Of a stretch of DNA of 64,000 bases, positions 57,534 to 64,000 are shown piece after piece. The DNA comes from Vibrio litoralis DSM 17657 (GTDB lineage Bacteria; Pseudomonadota; Gammaproteobacteria; Enterobacterales; Vibrionaceae): assembly GCF_000426765.1 (NCBI RefSeq), contig NZ_AUFZ01000016.1, positions 62,001-126,000 of the forward strand, given 5' to 3'. Below the pieces are notes generated by a model. That model ran no database searches. It was given only the letters and a program-made list of their open reading frames with translations, and was not told the DNA's origin. How positions within the stretch are numbered: position 1 is the stretch's first letter; every line of letters begins with the position of its first letter. The position numbers were made by a program, and so were the translations under genes.

Positions 57534-58313
57534 GTGAAATTAGCACCTGTGATGTTTGTTGGCCACGGCTCTCCGATGTTTGCAATTGAGCAAAGCCATG
57601 CACGTGATTTACTTGAACAACATCAATCTGTATTTGATGAAGTGAAAGCGATAGTTGTGGTTTCAGCACACTGGGTCACCAATGGTTTTACTAGTGTAAC
57701 TTCAGATAAAGCGCCGCAAACCATTCATGATTTTGGCGGCTTTCCAACGGAGTTATATCAGCTGGAATACCCTGCGCAAGGTTCTCCTGAGTTAGCTAAT
57801 GCGATTCAGGGCTTACTTGAAGGTGAGGGCTTTCAGGTTCAGCAGCAAGCTCAACGCGGCCTCGATCATGGTGCTTGGGTGCCGTTGATGCATTTGGTGC
57901 CAAACGCGAATATTCCAGTGATTCAAGTCTCTATTAATTCGCATGCATCAGGTGACGATATATATCACTTGGGCAAGCAGTTAGGTTGTTTACGTGAGCA
58001 AGATATCGCAGTGATTGGGTCGGGTTCGATTACTCACAACTTAGGTGATGTGGTGATTGGTTCAAAGCAAGCGGCGGATTATGTGGTGGAGTTTGAACAA
58101 TGGGTTCGATTGCAAATGACAGGGCGCAGTGCGCAAGCCTTGCTTGATGCGCCAAATCTGCAATCGAACTTTTTTCGAGCCCATCCAACCCATGAGCATT
58201 ATTTACCATTGTTAGTAGCGCTAGGCGCGAGTAACAGTAGTGATGAGTTTTCAGTGATCAAAGGCGGGATCCAGCATCACGCTTTATCAATGGAATCCTA
58301 TTTGTGGCAGTAA
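57534..58313 (+). CDS. ygiD: 4,5-DOPA dioxygenase extradiol-like protein YgiD
   Basis: LigB-type class III extradiol dioxygenase, 259 residues. Metal-binding His motifs: FVGHGSPMF at the N-terminus, VVVSAHWVT, IHDFGGFPTELY and RGLDHGAWVPLMHL. E. coli YgiD cleaves L-DOPA weakly; the physiological substrate is unclear, perhaps catechols. GTG start 57534 with an ideal GGAGGAGAG ribosome site. The doxX gene follows 37 bases later. Confidence 0.92.
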   Translation: MKLAPVMFVGHGSPMFAIEQSHARDLLEQHQSVFDEVKAIVVVSAHWVTNGFTSVTSDKAPQTIHDFGGFPTELYQLEYPAQGSPELANAIQGLLEGEGFQVQQQAQRGLDHGAWVPLMHLVPNANIPVIQVSINSHASGDDIYHLGKQLGCLREQDIAVIGSGSITHNLGDVVIGSKQAADYVVEFEQWVRLQMTGRSAQALLDAPNLQSNFFRAHPTHEHYLPLLVALGASNSSDEFSVIKGGIQHHALSMESYLWQ

Positions 58314-58350
58314 GTTTTATTTAACACATTTTATTTTTAAGGAGTTTTTC

Positions 58351-58797
58351 ATGTCAGCTTTACAACGAATTTTACACTCTCAAGCAAGCTTAGCCCCATT
58401 AATGTTGCGTGTACCTGTTGGTGTGATTTTAATGGCGCATGGTGCGCAAAAATTATTTGGTTGGTTTGGTGGTGGCGGCCTTGCTGGTACTGGTCAATTT
58501 ATGGCGTCACTAGGCTTAAATCCAGGTGAGCTAATGGCATTCTTAGCTGGCTCTGGTGAGTTTTTCGGTGGTCTATTCTTATTGCTTGGTTTGCTAACTC
58601 GCCCAGCAGCTGTTGTGGTTGCCTTTACTATGGTGGTTGCGATAGTGAGTGTACACTTACCGAATGGCTTGTTCTTGGCAAATGGTGGCTACGAGTTTGG
58701 TCTAGCATTATTAGCAATGGCAGTATCTCTCGCGGTATCGGGCTCAGGTTGTTTCGGTGTCGATAAATTACTTGCTGACAAGTTCAAAGGCCAGTAA
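58351..58797 (+). CDS. DoxX family membrane protein
   Basis: A 148-residue membrane protein with four helices and the family start LAPLMLRVPVGVILMAHGAQ then KLFGWFGGGGLAGTGQF, as in E. coli YqjF/YphA. These proteins are linked to quinone, thiol and oxidative stress. With ygiD it forms a LysR-controlled pair often seen in aromatic or quinone stress response. Ends in a terminator. Confidence 0.92.
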   Translation: MSALQRILHSQASLAPLMLRVPVGVILMAHGAQKLFGWFGGGGLAGTGQFMASLGLNPGELMAFLAGSGEFFGGLFLLLGLLTRPAAVVVAFTMVVAIVSVHLPNGLFLANGGYEFGLALLAMAVSLAVSGSGCFGVDKLLADKFKGQ

Positions 58798-58835
58798 TGA
58801 CAGAATAATATGTGGTGACTTATCACATAAAGAAG

Positions 58836-58866
58836 AATGCTCAGTGTAATAACTGGGCATTTTTTA
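58836..58866 (+). terminator. Terminator of ygiD-doxX
   Basis: 10-bp stem AATGCTCAGT/ACTGGGCATT (58836-58845 with 58852-58861, one G-T pair) followed by a T-run. Confidence 0.8.
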
Positions 58867-58903
58867 TGTTTACAATATTGTCGATAATCGAAGAAGGCGT
58901 ACA

Positions 58904-60091
58904 ATGGCTCAATCTAATCATAGTCTGAGCTGGAAAATGGAACTTACTCAAGCATTACAACAAATCCAACCTTCTTATATTCGTGAAATTTTAATGGACG
59001 CTCAAGCGGAAGGCGTCATTTCTTTGGCTGGTGGATTACCTGACGGAAATACTTTCCCGATTGCCTTAATGGATGAATCGTTAACCTCATTACCGCAAAA
59101 ACCTGCGTTGTTCCAATATGGTCAAACCGCCGGTTATGGCCCATTGCTTGATTATTTCCGCAGTCAGTTTCAACTTCCTGAGCATCATGAATCGTTAGTT
59201 TGCACAGGCTCTCAACAAGCGTTGGATTTAATTGCCCGTGCGTTTGTTAACCCAAATGACAAAGTGGTGATGGAAGCGCCAAGCTACCTAGGTGCGTTGC
59301 AAGTATTTGGTCTCGCACAAGCGAATGTGATCAGTATTTCACAACAAGCGGATGGACCAAACCTTGTTGAACTGGAAGCGTGTTTTGCTGAGCAATCACC
59401 AAAACTATTTTATGCAGTACCAGATTTTCATAACCCGACCGGCGTATCGTGGAGCCTAGAAGTCCGTCAAAAAGTGGCGCAATTGTGTCAACAATATGAC
59501 GTGACGCTGGTAGAAGATGTGCCATATCGTGAGCTTCGCTTTATTGGAGAGATGCTGCCTTTGGTGTCGAGCTTCTGCCCTGAAAGAGCATTAGTTCTGC
59601 GTTCTTATTCTAAAATTGCTGCGCCAGGTATGCGAATGGGCGTCGTGACGGGGAAAGCTGAATGGATTGCACCGCTGGTAAAAGTGAAGCAATGTGCCGA
59701 TTTGCATTCAAGTATTCCAATGCAGGCGGTGTTGCTTGATTTGTTAAACCATCAAGATTTTCCTGCTCACTTAGAAACCTTGCGTGCAATTTATCAAGAA
59801 CGTTACTTGTGTTTAGCAGAGCAACTGATTGCCAAGTTACCACAAGGCTGCCACTTTAATCCGGTAGAAGGCGGCATGTTTATTTGGTTAACCTTGCCAG
59901 AATGTGATGATTTTGCTTTGGCCAAAGCGGCATTGAAAAACAAAGTAGCGGTAGTACCAAGCTCGGTGTTTTACAAGCAAGGTGAGAAGGTGACGCCAGC
60001 TCTTCGCTTGAACTTTACTAATGCGACGACGGAAGAATTAGTGGTGGCGGTCGATCGCTTAGTAGCGGTAATCAAGGCAGAATGTAAATAA
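58904..60091 (+). CDS. PLP-dependent aminotransferase (2-aminoadipate/LysN-like)
   Basis: A 395-residue fold-type I aminotransferase of the class I/II group. N-terminal substrate loop ISLAGGLPDGNTFPI, PLP-lysine region SYSKIAAPGMRMGVVTG (about 233-249), FHNPTGVSWS and the C-terminal Arg contact PALRLNFTN. It resembles LysN/2-aminoadipate transaminases and the aminotransferase half of MocR proteins, without the GntR domain. Substrate uncertain. Monocistronic. Confidence 0.88.
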   Translation: MAQSNHSLSWKMELTQALQQIQPSYIREILMDAQAEGVISLAGGLPDGNTFPIALMDESLTSLPQKPALFQYGQTAGYGPLLDYFRSQFQLPEHHESLVCTGSQQALDLIARAFVNPNDKVVMEAPSYLGALQVFGLAQANVISISQQADGPNLVELEACFAEQSPKLFYAVPDFHNPTGVSWSLEVRQKVAQLCQQYDVTLVEDVPYRELRFIGEMLPLVSSFCPERALVLRSYSKIAAPGMRMGVVTGKAEWIAPLVKVKQCADLHSSIPMQAVLLDLLNHQDFPAHLETLRAIYQERYLCLAEQLIAKLPQGCHFNPVEGGMFIWLTLPECDDFALAKAALKNKVAVVPSSVFYKQGEKVTPALRLNFTNATTEELVVAVDRLVAVIKAECK

Positions 60092-60104
60092 ACTTTAGAT
60101 CCAT

Positions 60105-60213
60105 TGTACTTGAAGCTGACGGCGTTCATTCGGCCCAATCACATAGGCTAGTTATGCTCATGGGGCCTCATTCGCTTGTCGCCTCACTGCAACCCCAACT
60201 ACTTCGGGTATAG
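60105..60213. repeat. Intergenic repeat, Vibrio type
   Basis: A roughly 109-bp GC-richer block beginning TGTACTTGAAGCTGACGGCG and ending CTACTTCGGGTATA, with no coding potential. I remember near-identical blocks between genes in Vibrio genomes; recognised from memory only. It lies just after the aminotransferase gene. Confidence 0.55.
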
Positions 60214-60242
60214 ATCTAATAGTCCACTATCATTTCAAATTT

Positions 60243-60276
60243 AAGGTCAAGAGCATAAATGTTCTTGGCCTTTTTC
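60243..60276 (+). terminator. Terminator downstream of aminotransferase
   Basis: 13-bp stem with two G-T wobbles (60243-60255 with 60260-60272, 4-nt loop), followed by five T. Sits between the repeat and the pilus operon promoter. Confidence 0.8.
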
Positions 60277-60536
60277 ATTTCTTATTCCACGATGGTAATT
60301 AATAAAAAGCTCATACCTGAATTCATCAATAATTAATTCTTATAGATTGTTTTTGTCTATTTTTTGTTGTGTTATTTACCAATAAAAAGCGATACTAGAT
60401 TTTAATTAATAGCTCATCGTTAATTCCCATTTATTTCATTCCTGCGTTTGTTTTTATTCGACTAAATTAAACGGGTGATTGTCAAGGTCACGTCAATTTT
60501 AATGAAAATATCCGTTGAACGGTAAAAGGAATTATT
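60277..60536. promoter_or_regulatory. Promoter region of chaperone-usher operon
   Basis: 260 bases of AT-rich non-coding DNA between a terminator and the pilin start. The pilin ribosome site is AAAAGGAATT. No single operator stands out. Confidence 0.4.
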
Positions 60537-61100
60537 ATGAAACAAACAGCAATAACACTTGCGATGCTCGGCTTAGCTGCAGCGTCATCGAATGCATTGG
60601 CTGACGGTAATGAAACCGCGTCAGTGACCCTTACTCATGCAGTGCCATTAGTTTGTAATATTGGTTTACTGGCAACCGGTGATGCGGACACATCTCTTGG
60701 TGAAATTGCAGAATTAAGTGCTGGGCATAATAAAATACTAGAGCTGAATAATATTACTGATAAAAACCCTCAAAGTATCAGTGGGGCGGTAAAGTGTAAC
60801 TCCAATGATGGTTATAACATCGATGTTAGCTTAGCTCAAGGTGGTTTATTTAATAGTGATGGCGGTGATACGATCCCTTATACACTAACTCCATCGGTTA
60901 AGAATGGACCGAAACTTCAAGTTAGCAATGCATCATTTACTTATGCCGGTGGTGCGAATATGAATGGAGTGTTTACTTCAGACTATGAGCCTGGGGAGCA
61001 ACAATTCAAGCTTACTTTAGAAACTGATGCAGGTGCGTTTGATAATGCAGGTAGTGGCCACTACACAGAAACTATTACCTTTTCTCTTGTCGCTCTATAG
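60537..61100 (+). CDS. Putative pilin subunit of chaperone-usher pilus
   Basis: A 187-residue secreted protein with signal peptide (residues 1-22, cleaved after NALA). Beta-rich, with conserved cysteines (LVCNIG and AVKCNSND) likely forming the pilin disulfide, and the C-terminal beta strand YTETITFSLVAL typical of a donor-strand-accepting subunit. Sequence is divergent from type 1 pilins and resembles the alternate (spore coat U/CS1-like) groups. Major subunit by position first in the operon, before chaperone and usher. Confidence 0.7.
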   Translation: MKQTAITLAMLGLAAASSNALADGNETASVTLTHAVPLVCNIGLLATGDADTSLGEIAELSAGHNKILELNNITDKNPQSISGAVKCNSNDGYNIDVSLAQGGLFNSDGGDTIPYTLTPSVKNGPKLQVSNASFTYAGGANMNGVFTSDYEPGEQQFKLTLETDAGAFDNAGSGHYTETITFSLVAL

Positions 61101-61113
61101 TTTTATAAAATAA

Positions 61114-61136
61114 AAAGAGGGGGCTTCCTCCTCTTT
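61114..61136 (+). other. Attenuator-like hairpin between pilin and chaperone
   Basis: 10-bp stem AAAGAGGGGG/CCTCCTCTTT (one G-T wobble) with a 3-nt loop, followed by ATTATTTAAGG. In the 54-base gap after the pilin gene it would reduce read-through and give more pilin than assembly proteins. Confidence 0.55.
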
Positions 61137-61154
61137 ATTATTTAAGGTTGCACT

Positions 61155-61811
61155 ATGTTTAAAATAATACCTTTTATTATTACTTCGCTATTTTCCATAT
61201 CAGCTTTAGCTAATGTCATGATCACACCACTTTCGATGGATATAGATATAAAAAAACCAGTATCTAGTTATACTATTGAAAATAAATCTGGTGAGCAGCA
61301 AACTTATTTAGTTAAAACGTATTACCGAACTATGGATTCAACTGGTAATGAAGTGAATGAAGACACCAAAGAACTGCGTATTTTTCCAAGTAAAATTATA
61401 TTAAACCCACAGCAATCAAAAAGAATTAAGGTGATGTATTTAGGGAAAAAAGCATTGCAAGACGAACGATCTTATCGAGTTATTTTTGAGCCAATCACCG
61501 TGGGCGAACAAGAAGGGGTGAAATTTAACTACAAATTTGTTACTTCCGTTTATGTTACGCCAGAAAAAGCCGAGCATAACATTGTCGCCAAGATGGATGC
61601 AGGCAAAGTATCTATTCAAAACCTAGGTAATAAGCATACGGTACTAAGTAACTGGGGCTTGGTATTTAATCAAGGGTCAAGCGGAGAAGTGACTTACAAA
61701 GATGCACTGCCGACGATTAATATGTTAGCCAAATCTAACCTGGTGTTGCCGATCAAGCCGGGTATTGCCCCAAGCCAAGTGAACTCAATTGATATTCTTG
61801 AATTTGAATAA
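61155..61811 (+). CDS. Periplasmic pilus chaperone
   Basis: A 218-residue PapD-fold chaperone with signal peptide (residues 1-19). First Ig domain: PLSMDIDIKKPVSSYTIENK, KIILNPQQSKRIKVMYL (the G1/F1 region with conserved P-x-x-x-x-x-x-R/K). Second domain more divergent. It resembles alternate-clade chaperones more than FimC. It binds subunits until the usher takes them. Stop overlaps the usher start by one base. Confidence 0.82.
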   Translation: MFKIIPFIITSLFSISALANVMITPLSMDIDIKKPVSSYTIENKSGEQQTYLVKTYYRTMDSTGNEVNEDTKELRIFPSKIILNPQQSKRIKVMYLGKKALQDERSYRVIFEPITVGEQEGVKFNYKFVTSVYVTPEKAEHNIVAKMDAGKVSIQNLGNKHTVLSNWGLVFNQGSSGEVTYKDALPTINMLAKSNLVLPIKPGIAPSQVNSIDILEFE

Positions 61812-64000
61812 TGAAACTCTGGTCAGTTATTACGCTGCTATTTGCATTTGGAGGTCCTCTAACCACGTGGGCTGACGAGCGAATTCCCATGCCGATTGAT
61901 GTTGACCTACCTACCAAACGAGTACAAATCACCGCTTATTTATCTAATGAGAACATTTCCGATTGGCAGCTCGATAGCGGTGAGTTTGTCGATAAACTGT
62001 CTCCTATTGTACTAGACAGCATTAAAACCAAACTTGTGAAAGAGTTTATGGATGCACGTATTGTCGCTAGTGACATGCAAAAGCTAGGATGGAGTGCCAA
62101 TTTTGATGAGGATATGTTGATCATCACGATTGATATTCCCGCAGAGCAACTTGAAGAAATCGATATTCCATTTGGAGGTTATTCGTCTAAAAAAGAGTAC
62201 GCGAAACACGTTCGTATGATTGAACCCAGCCCTATTAGCGGGGTGTTTAATCTTTACTATTCTCATACCCATAATCTTGATGAGACGTCTCTGTTTTCCG
62301 ACAGCCTAGCATTACGAACGGGTATTGCTATCGGCCCATTAACTTTTGAAGATGGCCACACGTTTTCTCGCAACAGTATTACCGAGGAAGTCAAAGTTCA
62401 GCGTGATGCCTCTCGGTTAATGTATGACTTACCGAATAACTATGGTTTTATTCAAGTTGGGGACTATTACACCGACACCCAAATTCAGCAACTCAATCCG
62501 GGGGATATCTTCGGGCTTTCCTATTCTTACCAGCCGCAATATTTACGCGACTATTATCGACCTAACTCAGTTCCGATTGTTTTAGAATCCACCTCCATCG
62601 TCACCATTAGAATTAACGGTGAAGACTTCCGCCGAATTCGTCTCGCACCGGGACAATATAATTTGCGTGATCTACCTATTGATAATGGGGTGAATGAAGT
62701 TGAAGTGAGTTATATCGATCAAGGTGGCTCGGAGGTCGTACAGTTTTATAATTTGGTTAATGTTCCCGAAATCTTACTAGGAGGAACGCTGGAAACCCAA
62801 TGGACAGCAGGGTATGTTCAGAGTTACAACGCCGAAGGGGTTAAAGAGCTTAACGATGAAGTCCCAGCCGCGCAGATGGTGCTGTCGTATGGCTTGACCG
62901 ATTGGTGGACAATTTCTCCTAAAGTGGAATGGCAACAAGATGTGCAAGACTACAACTTGTTGCATAACTTCGCAGTGTGGGATGACTTTTTGACTTTAGA
63001 AACAGGGCTAAAGCAAACCGAGCAAAGTGATTTTTATAAAGGAAAAGCGAGCTACTATTTGCCTGAAACGGCCTGGGGCGCGTTAAATAACACCAACATC
63101 AGTTATGAATATAGCTATCAAGAGCCGCTCATTGGTTATCAAACCCAGCAATATATTCGCTTTAGTACCGGGTTAAACCTCCCGATCACCAATGGTTACA
63201 TGTCTTTTAATGGTTATTCTCGCTTTGATGATAATGATAACGTCGAAAACTCGTTAGCGCTCAATACCAGTTATCGCTTATGGGACTATTTGACTCTCGG
63301 GGTAAATCTACGCTGGAAAGAGATTTATGGTGATAGCGAAGAGAGTTTTACCATTTCTGCCAATATACCGATCAGCTTATTTAACCAACGCTTTAGTGTG
63401 TCTTCTCGTTATGATTCAAGTAAAGAACACAGTGAAAATGCTTTGTCTTTTTATAGTTACGGTATTGATCAAAGTTGGCGTGGTACCGCTAATTTTCGCG
63501 ACCATGAATATGATGGTGCGGATCTCTATTATAAAAAATATGGTGACTACCTAAATGGCAATATTCGTCTTAGTTCTACCAATGAAATTGATGCAGAGAA
63601 TAGGACTAGAGTAGGTAGTGTCGGGTTAGAAACTGGCGTTGCCTTTTCTGGTACTGACGTTGCTTGGACATCACCAGTTAGCTCTGGCTTTACCATTGTG
63701 AGCCTAGAAGATGAGAGTGATGACTACCGCTTACTAAAAAACGATTATGGTCGTGTTGCCGTTGTGCCGAAAGAACAGGGCGGTGTGACATCTTTAGTCA
63801 CTGAAGTGAGTAATCGTCGAGAGCGCTTAATCGAAGTAAATACCCGTGAGTTAGCTTTCGACCAAGAGTTAGAGTTTTCTGAGTTCGTAGTACAAGGGGG
63901 CTTGCGTAGAGGCTCAAGTGTGAACTTAGCGATGATTAAAGGCCTGCTGGTTACCGGCCAATTAAAAGCTCAAGGCGAGCCACTTGTTGATGTTATCGGA
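61811..64000 (+). CDS. Outer-membrane usher protein (partial, continues beyond window)
   Basis: The reading frame from ATG 61811 is open to the window end, 730 codons without a stop. Signal peptide residues 1-21 (LLFAFGGPLTTWA). N-terminal region DVDLPTKRVQITAYLSNENI resembles alternate-clade ushers rather than FimD. A long beta-barrel region follows, with conserved segments such as INGEDFRRIRLAPGQYNLRD and a Tyr/Gly/Asn-rich strand pattern. It secretes and assembles pilus subunits in the outer membrane. Overlaps the chaperone stop (TAATG). The C-terminus and any adhesin genes lie outside. Confidence 0.85.
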   Translation, partial: MKLWSVITLLFAFGGPLTTWADERIPMPIDVDLPTKRVQITAYLSNENISDWQLDSGEFVDKLSPIVLDSIKTKLVKEFMDARIVASDMQKLGWSANFDEDMLIITIDIPAEQLEEIDIPFGGYSSKKEYAKHVRMIEPSPISGVFNLYYSHTHNLDETSLFSDSLALRTGIAIGPLTFEDGHTFSRNSITEEVKVQRDASRLMYDLPNNYGFIQVGDYYTDTQIQQLNPGDIFGLSYSYQPQYLRDYYRPNSVPIVLESTSIVTIRINGEDFRRIRLAPGQYNLRDLPIDNGVNEVEVSYIDQGGSEVVQFYNLVNVPEILLGGTLETQWTAGYVQSYNAEGVKELNDEVPAAQMVLSYGLTDWWTISPKVEWQQDVQDYNLLHNFAVWDDFLTLETGLKQTEQSDFYKGKASYYLPETAWGALNNTNISYEYSYQEPLIGYQTQQYIRFSTGLNLPITNGYMSFNGYSRFDDNDNVENSLALNTSYRLWDYLTLGVNLRWKEIYGDSEESFTISANIPISLFNQRFSVSSRYDSSKEHSENALSFYSYGIDQSWRGTANFRDHEYDGADLYYKKYGDYLNGNIRLSSTNEIDAENRTRVGSVGLETGVAFSGTDVAWTSPVSSGFTIVSLEDESDDYRLLKNDYGRVAVVPKEQGGVTSLVTEVSNRRERLIEVNTRELAFDQELEFSEFVVQGGLRRGSSVNLAMIKGLLVTGQLKAQGEPLVDVIG

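Noticed and set aside
58810..58830. CRP-like site TGTGG...TCACA after doxX
   Set aside because: The half-site spacing is one base too long for CRP and it lies after the gene rather than in a promoter.

Overview
The window reads as one chromosomal stretch of a marine gamma-proteobacterium, almost certainly a Vibrionaceae member and probably Vibrio. The basis is the AT-rich but codon-dense sequence, the protein similarities I recognise (SstT, KatG, PyrC, RhlE, SoxR, ProU), two secreted chitin-active enzymes, compatible-solute transport, and two intergenic repeat families that I remember from Vibrio genomes. I see no rRNA, tRNA, CRISPR array, transposase, integrase or prophage.

Layout. 122-1360: sstT (minus). 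1870-11429: aa3/caa3-type cytochrome c oxidase cluster (coxB with fused cytochrome c, coxA, ctaG, coxC, an inverted DUF2909 gene, SURF1, a CXXXC membrane protein, ctaA, ctaB, a coiled-coil membrane protein). 11496-12818: secreted chitin-oligosaccharide deacetylase. 12985-18549: divergent regulator/target pairs (LysE/Lrp, MFS/LysR, flavin enzyme/AraC), with a structured 265-bp repeat inside the MFS/LysR gap. 18626-25037: a BCCT transporter, a LysE exporter and a sugar-acid locus (GntR, RspA-like dehydratase, PTS EIIBC). 25118-30945: SDR/LysR, an AAA ATPase, YjdM, RsuA, a small Cys-rich protein, three uncharacterised small proteins and YjjG. 31168-39299: a MarR regulator resembling CosR/EctR, a 955-residue phosphatase-superfamily protein and a proVWX operon with two proX copies. 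39727-45899: RidA, a large modular GH18 chitinase and a second BCCT transporter behind a long non-coding leader. 46013-55028: pyrC, YcbX-like MOSC/ferredoxin protein, HAD phosphatase, DMT/LysR, katG and rhlE. 55132-58797: a minus-strand LysR-soxR-RRF_GI-GNAT series divergent from ygiD-doxX. 58904-64000: an aminotransferase, then a chaperone-usher pilus operon whose usher runs off the window end.

Themes. Osmoadaptation: two BCCT carriers, ProU with duplicated binding protein, and a MarR repressor of the type known to control osmolyte genes. Chitin use: chitinase plus oligosaccharide deacetylase. Redox: cytochrome oxidase, KatG, SoxR, YgiD/DoxX, flavin enzyme. Many genes are arranged as divergent regulator/target pairs, and several of those gaps contain clear palindromes.

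Most of the window is ordinary chromosomal content. The least explained parts are the structured leader before the BCCT gene at 44319, the paired palindromes before proV and in the PTS/dehydratase gap, the Cys-less second ProX, the small Cys-rich protein at 29050, and the low-complexity extensions on nearly every protein of the cox cluster. I do not see a clearly new multi-gene system.
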